From NCBI RefSeq assembly GCF_000718255.1, contig NZ_JOFJ01000007.1, positions 185,663-249,662 of the forward strand: a stretch of DNA of 64,000 nt. The letters are read 5' to 3'. The notes under the pieces were generated by a model, which saw only the letters and a program-made list of their open reading frames with translations, was not told the DNA's origin and did no database searches. This DNA is from Spirillospora albida (lineage in GTDB: Bacteria > Actinomycetota > Actinomycetes > Streptosporangiales > Streptosporangiaceae). The translations under genes and the position numbers were made by a program. Below, piece after piece: positions 8,556 through 17,421 of this stretch (its first letter is position 1; every line of letters begins with the position of its first letter).

Positions 8556-8757
8556 CCTGTGCGGGAGAGATCCCACGCGGCCAGCGTGGGGCGCCGAAGG
8601 GGCAACCTCCCCGGAACCTCTCAGGCAAAAGGACCGCTCGGGCGAGGCACCTCTGGAAAGCAGGCGTCTCCTCCCGGTATCGGGACGGGGCGGCTCACCG
8701 AAGGGGAAATCCCGCCGCGCGGGGGAAGCTCTCAGGTGCCGATGACAGAGGGGGAGA
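8556..8757 (+). promoter_or_regulatory. Tandem glycine riboswitch upstream of gcvP
   Basis: Two aptamer signatures follow each other. The first has GCGGGAGAGA, CGCCGAAGGGGCAA and CTCTCAGGCAAAAGGACCGC; it is followed by the CTCTGGAAAGCAG linker typical of the family. The second has CACCGAAGGGG, CTCTCAGGTGCCGATGACAG and ends in AGGGGGAG. This is the classic cooperative two-aptamer architecture that switches on glycine-cleavage genes when glycine is plentiful. It lies 65 bases before the gcvP start. The expression platform is probably the GC-rich hairpin immediately after it. Confidence 0.93.
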
Positions 8758-8785
8758 CGGCCGGCGGCCCGCGTGCCTCCGGCCG
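8758..8785 (+). promoter_or_regulatory. Expression-platform hairpin after the glycine riboswitch
   Basis: CGGCCGG (8758-8764) pairs exactly with CCGGCCG (8779-8785) around a 14-base loop, directly after the second aptamer and 36 bases before the gcvP ATG. No U tract follows, so control could be through termination or through folding with the leader. The mechanism is inferred. Confidence 0.5.
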
Positions 8786-8821
8786 GCCTGACGCGACCGC
8801 AGCAGCCAGGAGGCACTCCCC

Positions 8822-11701
8822 ATGACCGCCCAGTTCTTCGCCCCCGTGGCCTCGCCGCAGCATCCCCGGGCCGCGTTCGCCGACCGGCACATCGGGCCGT
8901 CCCCGGACGACCGCGACCGCATGCTCGCCGCCATCGGCTACTCCGAGGCGGGCGCGCTGATCGACGCCGCCGTGCCGGCCGCGATCCGGACCGACCGCCC
9001 GCTCGACCTGCCGCCCGCCCTGAGCGAGACCGCCGCGCTGGCCCGGCTGCGAGAGCTCGCCGCGAAGAACACGGTGCTCACGTCCATGATCGGGCTGGGC
9101 TACCACGGGACGATCACGCCGGGCGTCATCCTGCGGAACGTCCTGGAGAACCCGGGCTGGTACACCGCCTACACCCCGTACCAGCCGGAGATCTCGCAGG
9201 GCCGCCTCGAGGCCCTCCTCAACTTCCAGACGGTGGTCGCCGACCTCACCGGCCTGCCCGTCGCGAACGCCTCGATGCTGGACGAGGGGACCGCCGCCGC
9301 CGAGGCGATGGCGCTCGCGCACCGCGCCTCGAAGCGCAAGGAGCCCGGCACGTTCCTCGTCGACGCCGACGCGCTCCCGCAGACGATCGACGTCGTCCGG
9401 ACCCGGGCCGTCCCGCTCGGCATCGACGTCGTCACCGCCGACCTGTCCGGCGGGCTGCCCGACGGCGACTTCTTCGGCGTGCTGCTGCAGTACCCGGGCG
9501 CGTCCGGCGCCGTCCGCGACCTCGCGCCGGTCAGCGAGCAGGCGCACGCGCGCGGCGCCACCGTGATCGTCGCCGCCGACCTGCTCGCGCTCACGCTGCT
9601 GCGCCCGCCGGGCGAGTCCGGCGCCGACATCGCCGTCGGATCCGCGCAGCGGTTCGGCGTCCCCTACGGCTTCGGCGGCCCGCACGCCGGCTACATGGCC
9701 GTCGCCGAGGGCCTCCAGCGGCAGATGCCCGGACGGCTCGTCGGCGTCTCCGTCGACGCCGACGGCGCCCCCGCCTACCGGCTCGCGCTCCAGACCCGCG
9801 AGCAGCACATCCGCCGGGAGAAGGCCACCAGCAACATCTGCACGGCGCAGGTCCTGCTCGCGGTGATGGCGGGCATGTACGCGGTCTACCACGGCCCCGA
9901 GGGCCTCGCCGCGATCGCGCAGCGCGCCCACCTGCGCGCCGCCGAGATCGCCGCCGGGCTGCGCGCCGGCGGTGTGGAGATCGTCCACGACGCCTTCTTC
10001 GACACCGTCCTCGCCCGTGTGCCCGGACGCGCCGCCGCCGTCGTCGAGGCCGCCCGCGAGCGCGGCGTCAACCTGCGCCGCGACGGCGCCGACCACGTCG
10101 CCGTCGCCTGCGACGAGACCACCGTGCCCGAGCACGTCACGGCCGTCCTGGAGGCGTTCGGCGTGCCCGCCGCGGTCCCCGGCCCGGCCGGCGAGGCGTT
10201 CCCCGACGCGCTGCGCCGCGAGAGCCCCTACCTCACCCACCCCGTCTTCCACGCGCACCGCTCCGAGACCGCGATGCTGCGCTACCTGCGCCGCCTCCAG
10301 GACAAGGACATCGCGCTCGACCGCTCCATGATCCCGCTCGGCTCCTGCACGATGAAGCTGAACGCGACCACCGAGATGGAGCCGGTCACCTGGCCGGAGT
10401 TCGCGGACATCCACCCCTTCGCGCCGATCGACCAGGCCGAGGGCTATGTGGAGATGATCCGCGAGCTGGAGGAGAACCTCGCCGAGATCACCGGGTACGC
10501 GAAGGTCTCCGTCCAGCCGAACGCCGGCTCCCAGGGCGAGCTCGCGGGCCTCCTCGCGATCCGCGGCTACCACGAGTCGCGCGGGGAGGCGCACCGGGAC
10601 GTCTGCCTGATCCCGTCGTCCGCGCACGGCACCAACGCCGCCAGCGCCGTCATGGCGGGCATGCGGGTCGTCGTCGTGAAGTGCGACGAGGGCGGCAACA
10701 TCGACACCGGCGACCTGCACGACAAGATCGGCGCGCACCGCGACCGGCTGTCGGCGATCATGGTGACCTACCCGTCCACACACGGCGTGTTCGAGGAGAC
10801 GATCACCGATGTCTGCGCCGCCGTGCACGAGGCGGGCGGCCAGGTCTACGTGGACGGCGCCAACCTGAACGCGCTCGTCGGCCTCGCCCGGCCCGGCGAG
10901 TTCGGCTCCGACGTCTCCCACCTCAACCTGCACAAGACGTTCTGCATCCCGCACGGCGGCGGCGGCCCCGGCGTCGGGCCGGTCGGCGTCCGCGAGCACC
11001 TCGCGCCGTTCCTGCCGAACCATCCGCTGCGCCCCGAGGCCGGACCGGCCGAGACCGGGGTGGGCCCGATCTCCGCCGCCCCCTGGGGATCCGCGGGCAT
11101 CCTGCCGATCTCCTGGGCCTACATCGCGATGATGGGACCCGACGGCCTCCGCGCCGCCACCGAGGGCGCCATCATCGCCGCGAACTACCTCGCCGCGCGG
11201 CTCGCCCCGCACTACCCGATCCTCTACACCGGACGCGGCGGCCTCGTCGCGCACGAGTGCATCGCCGACCTCCGCAAGATCACCAAAGAGACGGGGATCA
11301 CCGCCGAGGACGTCGCCAAGCGCCTCATCGACTACGGCTTCCACGCCCCCACCCTCTCCTTCCCGGTCGCCGGCACCCTCATGATCGAGCCGACCGAGAG
11401 CGAGGACCTCGCCGAGCTCGACCGCTTCTGCGACGCCATGATCGCCATCCGCCGGGAGATCGCCCACGTCGCCGAAGGCGGCCACGACCGCGACGACAAC
11501 CCCCTCAAGAACGCCCCGCACACCGCCGCCGCGCTCCTCGCCGAGGACTGGAAGCACCCCTACGGCCGCGAGGAGGCCGCCTACCCCGTCCCCGGACTGC
11601 GGGAGACCAAGTACTGGCCGCCCGTCCGCCGCATCGACCAGGCCTACGGCGACCGCAACCTCGTCTGCTCCTGCCCGCCCCCCGAGGCCTTCGAGGACTG
11701 A
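8822..11701 (+). CDS. gcvP: Glycine dehydrogenase (decarboxylating), P-protein
   Basis: 959 residues, full length for the single-chain P-protein. It decarboxylates glycine with PLP and transfers the aminomethyl group to the lipoyl H-protein of the glycine cleavage system in the cytoplasm. Both homologous halves are present: the N-terminal half has ADRHIGPSPDD and YTPYQPEISQGRLEALLNFQ; the C-terminal half has SNAGSQGE-type and DVSHLNLHKTFCIPHGGGGP motifs. The PLP lysine is about K705 in LNLHKTF. AGGAGG precedes the ATG. Expression should be glycine-controlled through the tandem riboswitch upstream. No gcvT or gcvH is in the window, so the system is split. Confidence 0.97.
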   Translation: MTAQFFAPVASPQHPRAAFADRHIGPSPDDRDRMLAAIGYSEAGALIDAAVPAAIRTDRPLDLPPALSETAALARLRELAAKNTVLTSMIGLGYHGTITPGVILRNVLENPGWYTAYTPYQPEISQGRLEALLNFQTVVADLTGLPVANASMLDEGTAAAEAMALAHRASKRKEPGTFLVDADALPQTIDVVRTRAVPLGIDVVTADLSGGLPDGDFFGVLLQYPGASGAVRDLAPVSEQAHARGATVIVAADLLALTLLRPPGESGADIAVGSAQRFGVPYGFGGPHAGYMAVAEGLQRQMPGRLVGVSVDADGAPAYRLALQTREQHIRREKATSNICTAQVLLAVMAGMYAVYHGPEGLAAIAQRAHLRAAEIAAGLRAGGVEIVHDAFFDTVLARVPGRAAAVVEAARERGVNLRRDGADHVAVACDETTVPEHVTAVLEAFGVPAAVPGPAGEAFPDALRRESPYLTHPVFHAHRSETAMLRYLRRLQDKDIALDRSMIPLGSCTMKLNATTEMEPVTWPEFADIHPFAPIDQAEGYVEMIRELEENLAEITGYAKVSVQPNAGSQGELAGLLAIRGYHESRGEAHRDVCLIPSSAHGTNAASAVMAGMRVVVVKCDEGGNIDTGDLHDKIGAHRDRLSAIMVTYPSTHGVFEETITDVCAAVHEAGGQVYVDGANLNALVGLARPGEFGSDVSHLNLHKTFCIPHGGGGPGVGPVGVREHLAPFLPNHPLRPEAGPAETGVGPISAAPWGSAGILPISWAYIAMMGPDGLRAATEGAIIAANYLAARLAPHYPILYTGRGGLVAHECIADLRKITKETGITAEDVAKRLIDYGFHAPTLSFPVAGTLMIEPTESEDLAELDRFCDAMIAIRREIAHVAEGGHDRDDNPLKNAPHTAAALLAEDWKHPYGREEAAYPVPGLRETKYWPPVRRIDQAYGDRNLVCSCPPPEAFED

Positions 11702-11808
11702 GAAGGGGACCGGTCGATAGCGGACGTGTCGTCCCGGGACGCCGGGGCGCGGGGTCGCTAGGCTCGTGCCGATCCAGTGGGCGATTCACCCCAGAGGGCG
11801 GCAGAGCG

Positions 11809-12948
11809 ATGAGCGAATCCGCGGACCCGGCGCCGCCGGAGGCGGACGTGGACCCGGCGCGGCTGTGCGAGGAGGCCCGCTCCCTCGCCGAGAACGGCGA
11901 GGGAGGGCGGGCCGCCGAGCTGTTCCGGCGGGTGCTCGAGGCCGGGGACACGCCGGAGCGGGCGCGGGCCGCGCTCGGGCTGGCCGTCGTCCTGGACGAC
12001 GCGGGCGACGTCGAGGGGGCGCGCGAGGCCGACCGCGCCGCGATCGCCACCGGCGACCCCGAGTACGGGCCCCGCGCCGCGTATCATCTCGCGCTCACCC
12101 ACGAGCGGGCCGGCGAGCACGACCGCGCCGAGCCCGCCTGGCGGACCGTCGTCGAGTTCGGCAACCCCGCCTACCTGCCGCCCGCGCACCTCGCGCTCGC
12201 CCGGTTCGCCGACGACGCCGGTGATTTCGACACCGCCCGGGAGCACTGGGAGTCGGCGATCGGGACGGGCGACGCCGAATACGGGCCGCTCGCCGCCCAC
12301 GACCTGGCGCAGCGGCTCCTGGAGCGCGGCGAACCGGCCCGCGCTCAGCGTGCCCTCACCGCCGGGCTCCGCCTCATCGACCGCGACACCGCCCCCTACG
12401 CCTACGGCCGGCTCGCGGTGGCGCTCGGGATCGCCTACCTCGACCAGGCCATCGGCGCGTTCGGCGCGGCGCTCGACGCGTCCGGCGGCGACCCGGAGGC
12501 GTCGCCCCTCGCGACGGAGCTCCTCGCCCGGACGCTGCCGCTGCGCGGCCGGGGCGCGGAGGCCCGCGAGGTGTGGCGGCGCGGCCTCGCCGACCCCGGC
12601 GTGGCCGGCCAGGTCCGCGCCCGGCTGCGCCGCGACTTCGGTGACGACGCCGACCCGGGGGACCTGTGGTGGGAACCCGTCGTGGAGCAGGCCGTGTCGG
12701 ACGGCACCCTCCCCGCCCTCACCGGTGAGGCGTTCGGCGCCCTCGACCACATGTACGCGCTGCTCGCCGTCCGCCACGCGGAGGACCCGCCCGGGACGGA
12801 CGCGTCCGGCGCCCGCGAGGCGGTCGGCGGGGCCGTCCGGGTGCCGAGCGACTACGCCTGGGGGCCGCTCCTGCACGAGAGCTTCGCCGAGCGGCTGCGC
12901 CTGGCGACCGGTGCCCCGGCCCTGCCGCCCGGCTGGCCCGACGCCTGA
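11809..12948 (+). CDS. Tetratricopeptide/Sel1-type repeat protein
   Basis: 379 residues. From about 12 to 240 it consists of ~34-residue helical repeats (LCEEARSLAENGEGGRAAELF, GDPEYGPRAAYHLALTHERA, GDAEYGPLAAHDLAQRLLER), typical of TPR scaffolds that bind other proteins. The C-terminal third (about 270-379) is a non-repetitive domain with DDADPGDLWWEP and an end rich in tryptophan and proline. I do not recognise a specific function. ATG 11809 has a purine-rich AGAGGGCGG upstream. It lies 107 bases after gcvP on the same strand and may be independent. Confidence 0.75.
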   Translation: MSESADPAPPEADVDPARLCEEARSLAENGEGGRAAELFRRVLEAGDTPERARAALGLAVVLDDAGDVEGAREADRAAIATGDPEYGPRAAYHLALTHERAGEHDRAEPAWRTVVEFGNPAYLPPAHLALARFADDAGDFDTAREHWESAIGTGDAEYGPLAAHDLAQRLLERGEPARAQRALTAGLRLIDRDTAPYAYGRLAVALGIAYLDQAIGAFGAALDASGGDPEASPLATELLARTLPLRGRGAEAREVWRRGLADPGVAGQVRARLRRDFGDDADPGDLWWEPVVEQAVSDGTLPALTGEAFGALDHMYALLAVRHAEDPPGTDASGAREAVGGAVRVPSDYAWGPLLHESFAERLRLATGAPALPPGWPDA

Positions 12949-12967
12949 CCGCCTGACCGCCTGGGCG

Positions 12968-13384
12968 TCAGTCGGCGATGTCGCGCTCGGCGATGACCTT
13001 GGTGATGCGGGCGCGGACGAGGTACTCGCCGGGGACGCCGTTGCGGGCGCCGTACTCCTCGGCGCGGTCGGCGCCCATGTAGCGGCCGCCGATCACGGTG
13101 GCCCAGCGCCGGAGGTCCGCCGGATCCTCGCCGAGGGACGCCTCGCAGGTCAGCAGGGCGAACGAGAACGGCGGCATCTGGTCGTCCACGCACACCGACA
13201 GGCGCGGGTCGCGGGCCAGCGCCCGCCCCTTCACGCTGGTGACCGCCGTGTTGAAGACCAGGTCGTCGCCGTCCAGGACGAACCAGATCGGGGTGACGTG
13301 CGGGGAGCCGTCCGCTCGGGTGACGGCCGCCTTTCCGGTGCGGGTCCCGGCGGAGACGAAGGCGCGCCATTCACTGTCGGTCAT
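12968..13384 (-). CDS. PPOX-class F420-dependent oxidoreductase-like protein
   Basis: 138 residues. It is a split-barrel flavin/F420-binding protein of the PPOX family: KAAVTRADGSPHVTPIWFVL, the VTSVKGRALARDPRLSVCVD loop, and a C-terminal RARITKVIAERD strand. Such actinobacterial proteins usually use F420 to reduce small quinone-like or unsaturated substrates; the substrate here is unknown. I chose ATG 13384, ten bases after GGAGG. The GTG three codons earlier sits only one base from the same site. The gene is convergent with the TPR gene and divergent from a hydrolase gene. Confidence 0.82.
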   Translation of the reverse strand: MTDSEWRAFVSAGTRTGKAAVTRADGSPHVTPIWFVLDGDDLVFNTAVTSVKGRALARDPRLSVCVDDQMPPFSFALLTCEASLGEDPADLRRWATVIGGRYMGADRAEEYGARNGVPGEYLVRARITKVIAERDIAD

Positions 13385-13445
13385 GTGTGCCACACCTCCA
13401 GTATGGCGGACGTGATCATCGCGGGGGCGGCGCTACGGTGGCGGC

Positions 13446-14045
13446 GTGAAGATCGCGACGGCGCACGGCCCGGCGGAGGCGACCCTGGAGGGGCCGGACG
13501 ACCCGGTGTTCCTGCTGGTCCTGACGCACGGGTCGAACGGGGGAGTGGACGCGGCGGACCTGCTCGCCGTCCGGGACGTGGCGCTCGGGCTGGGCGGCGC
13601 GGTCGCCCGCGCGATGCAGCCGTTCCGGCTGGCGGGGCGGCGGGCGCCGGGATCGGCCGTGAAGCAGGACGAGGCGTGGCTGGAGATCGTCCGGGCGGTG
13701 CGGGAGCGGTGCGGGGACGTCCCGCTGATCCAGGGCGGCCGCAGCAACGGCGCGCGGGTCGCGTGCCGGACGGCGCGGGCGGCGGGCGCCCGGGGCGTGC
13801 TCGCGCTCGCGTTCCCGCTGCACCCGCCGGGCCGGCCGGGGAGGTCGCGGGCGGACGAGCTGCGGTCGGCGGGCGTGCCGGTCCTCGTGGTGAACGGGGA
13901 CAGGGACCCCTTCGGCGTGCCCGATCCGGCGGACGCCGCGCATGTGGCGGTGCTCCCGGGCGAGCGGCACGACCTCAGCCGGGATCCGGCGGCGGTCGGG
14001 GCGGCGGCGGAACCGTGGCTTCGCCGCTGGGCGGCGCGCGGGTAG
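13446..14045 (+). CDS. Alpha/beta-hydrolase of the KANL3/Tex30 (dienelactone hydrolase-like) type
   Basis: 199 residues from GTG 13446. It has an LTHGSNGG oxyanion-type loop after the third strand (about residue 28), the nucleophile elbow GGRSNGARVA with serine at about 100, and an acid loop VVNGDRDPFGVP. A histidine lies in GERHDLSRDP near the end. This arrangement fits the KANL3/Tex30 group of hydrolases rather than classic lipases. Substrate unknown; cytoplasmic, with no signal peptide. Confidence 0.78.
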   Translation: MKIATAHGPAEATLEGPDDPVFLLVLTHGSNGGVDAADLLAVRDVALGLGGAVARAMQPFRLAGRRAPGSAVKQDEAWLEIVRAVRERCGDVPLIQGGRSNGARVACRTARAAGARGVLALAFPLHPPGRPGRSRADELRSAGVPVLVVNGDRDPFGVPDPADAAHVAVLPGERHDLSRDPAAVGAAAEPWLRRWAARG

Positions 14046-14173
14046 GGCCGCTGGGCGGCGCGCGGGCGGTGGGTCCTCCTCCGGGCCCGGCGGGCCCGGA
14101 GGGCGGATGAGCGGCGGATGCCGCCCGGTGAGGTGGATCACCCGATCGGACTAGTCCCCCGTGGTCACGGTGG

Positions 14174-14377
14174 CTAGGCGGCGGACGGGGCCTGCAGGTC
14201 CGTCGGCCTGTGCGGTGCGATGATCTCCCCGTCGGGCAGCAGCTCGCCGGTGTCCTCGAAGAGCACGACGCCGTTGCACAGCAGGCTCCACCCCTGCTCG
14301 GGGTGGGCGGCCAGGATGCGGGCGGCGTCGCGGTCGGGCGCCTCGTGGGAGGGACAGAGCGGCTGGTGCGGGCACAT
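14174..14377 (-). CDS. Small conserved actinobacterial protein (DUF5999-like)
   Basis: 67 residues, beginning MCPHQPLCPSHEAPDRDAAR. A cysteine-rich N-terminus and the core HPEQGWSLLCNGVVLFEDTG match a small family widespread in streptomycetes and relatives, often named DUF5999. The function is unknown; the two early cysteines and the histidines could bind metal. The start at 14377 is preceded by GGAGG; in-frame codons farther upstream lack one. Confidence 0.7.
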   Translation of the reverse strand: MCPHQPLCPSHEAPDRDAARILAAHPEQGWSLLCNGVVLFEDTGELLPDGEIIAPHRPTDLQAPSAA

Positions 14378-14765
14378 CGGCGTGCCTCCGGTCTCACTAA
14401 TCGTCGGTGGTGCTTTCTTTGATTGACGCACCCAAGTGTGGATCGGTTCGCCCCCACCCGGCCATAGCCCGTTGGGACGATTGTCCTCCCGGCCCGGAGG
14501 TACCCCTGGGGTCCTGCCGAGGTACCGGACGGAGGAGTCCGCGGTCGTCCTGGCGCATCATCTCCAGCGTCTCTCGCCCGTCCCGCCGGACGGGGAACGA
14601 CACGCCGTCCGTCCGGGGAACGGCTGGTGACCGGGTTCAGACGGGGACGGGCCTGCGGATTCGCCCCGGGCGGCGGGGCCCGCGCCCCTACGATGTCCCC
14701 GGGGAACGGCTTCGCGGGGGTCGCCGGCGAAGCATCGGCTGCTGGCAACCGGGGGTGGGGCCGCG
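14378..14765. other. Gene-free stretch before the lactate operon
   Basis: 388 bases without a convincing gene. It must hold the promoter of the small DUF gene (minus) and of lutA (plus). Two GGTACC sites (14499-14504 and 14521-14526) sit 22 bases apart and could be part of a regulator site. No adjacent regulator gene of the usual lactate type (FadR/LldR) is present. I find no certain promoter or terminator here. Confidence 0.3.
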
Positions 14766-15506
14766 ATGCGCGTGGCGCTGTTCGTCTCGTGCTTCGACGA
14801 CGCGATGTTCCCCGGCACGGGACGCGCCGCGGCGGCCGTCCTGGAGCGGCTCGGCCACGAGGTCGTGTACCCGCCGGGCCAGACCTGCTGCGGGCAGATG
14901 CACTGGACGACGGGGTACCGGCAGGAGGCCGCCCGCCTCGCCCGCGCGTTCACCGAGGTCTTCACCGGGGCGGACGCGGTGGTGGCGCCGTCGGCGTCGT
15001 GCGCCGCCGCCGTCCGGGCGGACCATCCGCGGATCGCGCGCGCGGCCGGAGACCCGGGCCTGGCGCGCGCCGCCGAGGGCCTCGCCGTCCACGAGTTCAC
15101 GGAGTTCCTCGTCGACGTGCTGGGCGTCGCGGATGTCGGCGCGGTGTTCCCGCACCGCGTCACCTACCAGCCGGTGTGCCGGGCTGACCGGCTGCTCGCG
15201 ACCGGGGACCGGCCGCTGCGCCTGCTGCGCGCCGTCCGCGGCCTCGACCTGGTGGAGATGCCGGGGGCGGGGGAGTGCTGCGGGTTCGGCGGCGCGTTCG
15301 CGATGAAGAACGCGGACGTGTCGGTGGCGATGGTCGCCGACAAGGTCGGGCACATCCGCGACACGGGCGCGGAGTTCGTGTGCGCGGCCGACAACGGCTG
15401 CCTCGCGCACATCGGCGGGGCGCTGTCCCGGCTGCGCGGCGGCGTCCGCGTCCTGCACCTGGCGGAGATCCTCGCCGCGACGCGCGGCCAGGGGGTGCCG
15501 GCGTGA
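14766..15506 (+). CDS. lutA: L-lactate utilisation protein LutA (iron-sulfur, CCG domains)
   Basis: 246 residues, the usual LutA length. The two cysteine-rich CCG repeats are visible: QTCCGQMHW (about 39-47) and GAGECCGFGGAFAMKN (about 173). They belong to the GlpC/HdrB-type iron-sulfur fold. LutABC oxidises L-lactate to pyruvate and passes electrons to the menaquinone pool at the membrane. The histidine motif of family members (TYHxxCH in my memory) reads TYQPVCR here, so ligands differ slightly. It overlaps lutB by a GTGA junction. Confidence 0.88.
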   Translation: MRVALFVSCFDDAMFPGTGRAAAAVLERLGHEVVYPPGQTCCGQMHWTTGYRQEAARLARAFTEVFTGADAVVAPSASCAAAVRADHPRIARAAGDPGLARAAEGLAVHEFTEFLVDVLGVADVGAVFPHRVTYQPVCRADRLLATGDRPLRLLRAVRGLDLVEMPGAGECCGFGGAFAMKNADVSVAMVADKVGHIRDTGAEFVCAADNGCLAHIGGALSRLRGGVRVLHLAEILAATRGQGVPA

Positions 15507-16780
15507 CGGGCGCGCCCGCCCCGAAGTTCGCGGCGGCGGCCCGCGTGGCCCTGGCCGACACCCGGGCGCGCCGCGAGCTGCGCGCCGCCGCGGCCGTGTT
15601 CGGGCGCCGCCGTGCCGCCGTCCCCGAGCCCCCGGACTGGGAGGCTCTCCGTGCGGCCGGGCACGCGATCAGGGACGCGGCGCTCCTCGGGCTCGACGCG
15701 CACCTGGAGCGGCTGGAGCGGGCGGTCACGCAGGCGGGCGGCACCGTCCACTGGGCGGCGGACGCGGCGCAGGCCCGCCGCGTCGTCACCGCTCTGAGCC
15801 GGGCCGCCGGCGCGGACCGCGTCGTGCTGGACGACTCGCTCCCGGTCCGCGAACTGGCCCTGGACGCCGCCCTGTCCCGTGCCGGGATCACGACGGCCGG
15901 CCCGCCGGCCCGGGGCGCGGATCCCGGCGGCGAGGCGGAGGACGGCGGTGGCGCCGCGCGGGTCGCCGTCGCCGGCGTCGACTTCATGGTGGCCGAGACC
16001 GGGACGCTCGTCTTCGTGGAGGCCGGCGACGAGCCCCGCGCGAGCGGCGGCGAGGCGGAGACGCTGGTCGCCGTGGCCGGGATCGAGACGGTCGTGCCCG
16101 AATGGCGCGACATGGAGGTCCTCCTGCAGCTGCTGCCGCGCTCCCTGACCGGGGAGCGGATGACCGCGCTGGTCACCTGCCTGACCGGGGTCGTGCCCGG
16201 CGACGGCCCGCGCGAGGTGCATCTGGTCCTGGTCGACAACGGGCGCACCCGCGTCCTGGAGGACGAGATCGGCCGGGACGCGCTGCGGTGCATCCGCTGC
16301 CGGGCCTGCCACCACGTGTGCCCCGTCTACGAGCGGACGGGCGGGGCGCCCTACGGGCCGGTGCACACCGGGCCGATCGGCGCGATCCTCACGCCGCAGC
16401 TGCGCGGGGTTGAGAGCGCGGCGGCCGCGTCGCTGCCGTACGCGTCCACGCTCTGCGGCGCCTGCGCCGACGTCTGCCCCGTGCGGATCGACATCCCGGA
16501 GGTGCTGGTCCATCTGCGGGGCGAGGTGGTCGAGTCGCGCCGCGCACGGCCCGTCCCGCCGCCGGAGCTGGTGCTGATGCGGGGCCTGGCCTGGACGATG
16601 GGGGAGCCGCGCCGGTACGAGGCCGCGCTGCGGCGCGGCACCCGGTGGGCGCGGCTGGCGGCGCGTGGCGGCCGGATCCGGCGGCTGCCCGGCCTGCTGG
16701 GCGCCTGGACGGACGCGCGGGACCTGCCCGCCCCGCCCGCGGAGCCGTTCCGGGCCTGGTGGGCGCGGAGGCGCCGGTGA
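15503..16780 (+). CDS. lutB: Lactate utilisation iron-sulfur protein LutB, with shortened LUD domain
   Basis: 425 residues from GTG 15503, translationally coupled to lutA. The LUD domain occupies about 60-260. The ferredoxin-like region has two 4Fe-4S motifs, CIRCRACHHVCPVYE (about 257) and CGACADVCPVRIDIP (about 318). VAGVDFMVAETGTLVFVEAG and LHLVLVDNGRTRVL-type strands are typical. Compared with LutB proteins I remember (~480 residues), about 55-60 residues are missing between the AGITT strand and the VAVAGVDFMVAETGT strand. That is the part that normally carries a PxHILVPAIHRNR-like helix. The deletion is in frame. It overlaps lutC by GTGA. Confidence 0.85.
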   Translation: MTGAPAPKFAAAARVALADTRARRELRAAAAVFGRRRAAVPEPPDWEALRAAGHAIRDAALLGLDAHLERLERAVTQAGGTVHWAADAAQARRVVTALSRAAGADRVVLDDSLPVRELALDAALSRAGITTAGPPARGADPGGEAEDGGGAARVAVAGVDFMVAETGTLVFVEAGDEPRASGGEAETLVAVAGIETVVPEWRDMEVLLQLLPRSLTGERMTALVTCLTGVVPGDGPREVHLVLVDNGRTRVLEDEIGRDALRCIRCRACHHVCPVYERTGGAPYGPVHTGPIGAILTPQLRGVESAAAASLPYASTLCGACADVCPVRIDIPEVLVHLRGEVVESRRARPVPPPELVLMRGLAWTMGEPRRYEAALRRGTRWARLAARGGRIRRLPGLLGAWTDARDLPAPPAEPFRAWWARRRR

Positions 16781-17364
16781 GCGCGCGGGACGAGGTGCTG
16801 CGCCGCGTCCGGTCCGCCCTGGGCGACGAGCGGAAGCCCCCGCCGCCGGTGCCGCGCGGCTACGCCCGCCGGTCCGCGGAGCCCCGCGCGGACGTCGTAG
16901 CGCTGTTCACCGAGCGCGTGGCCGAGGGGGGCGCGGCGGTCCGGCACGTCGGCGCGGACGAGCTGGCGACGGCGGTGGCCGCCGCGCTGTGGGGTCGGGA
17001 GGTGAAGCGGATCGCGGTCCCGGCGGACGTGCCGTACGGCTGGCTGGCGGAGCTGGACGGCGTGCGGGCCCTCGCCGACTCCCCGCCGCTGGACGCGGCG
17101 GCGCTCGCGGCGGTGGACGGGGTGGTGACCGGATGCGCGGCGGCGATCGCGCCGACCGGCACCGTCGTGCTGGACGGCGGTCGCGCGCAGGGCCGCCGGG
17201 CGCTCGTCCTGGCGGCCGCCCGCCACCTGTGCGTGGTGCACGCCGACCAGATCACCGCGACCGTCCCGGAGGCGGTGGCCAGGCTGGACCCGGTTCGCCC
17301 GCTGACCTGGATCACCGGCCCGCGCGGGGCGCGGGGGCTGGAGGTCCTCGTCGTCGAGGACTAG
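16777..17364 (+). CDS. lutC: Lactate utilisation protein LutC, C-terminal motif missing
   Basis: 195 residues from GTG 16777, overlapping lutB. It is an LUD-domain protein: VRSALGD N-terminus, ALWGREVKRIAVPADVPYGW, a TGCAAAIAPTGTVVLDGGRA core and LVLAAARHLCVVHADQ. The usual ending in this family is a GPSATSDIE-type motif followed by GVHGPRxLxVxLV. Here LTWITGP joins straight to RGARGLEVLVVED, as if the sequence between two GP pairs had been deleted. Third and last gene of the lut operon; the product is expected to complex with LutA and LutB. Confidence 0.83.
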   Translation: MSARDEVLRRVRSALGDERKPPPPVPRGYARRSAEPRADVVALFTERVAEGGAAVRHVGADELATAVAAALWGREVKRIAVPADVPYGWLAELDGVRALADSPPLDAAALAAVDGVVTGCAAAIAPTGTVVLDGGRAQGRRALVLAAARHLCVVHADQITATVPEAVARLDPVRPLTWITGPRGARGLEVLVVED

Positions 17365-17421
17365 CGGCGTCCCGATCGTTCCCGGCGTCCGCGTCCGGCG
17401 GCCCGGCCGTCCGGACGCGTC

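Noticed and set aside
8773..12948. Very long plus-strand open frame (over 1,300 codons) spanning gcvP in another frame
   Set aside because: High GC removes stops in off-frames. Only the last ~380 codons (TPR protein) look like real protein; the rest is Arg/Pro/Ala-rich shadow of gcvP.
14378..14765. Possible regulator gene for the lactate operon
   Set aside because: No open frame with helix-turn-helix features was found in this gap on either strand.
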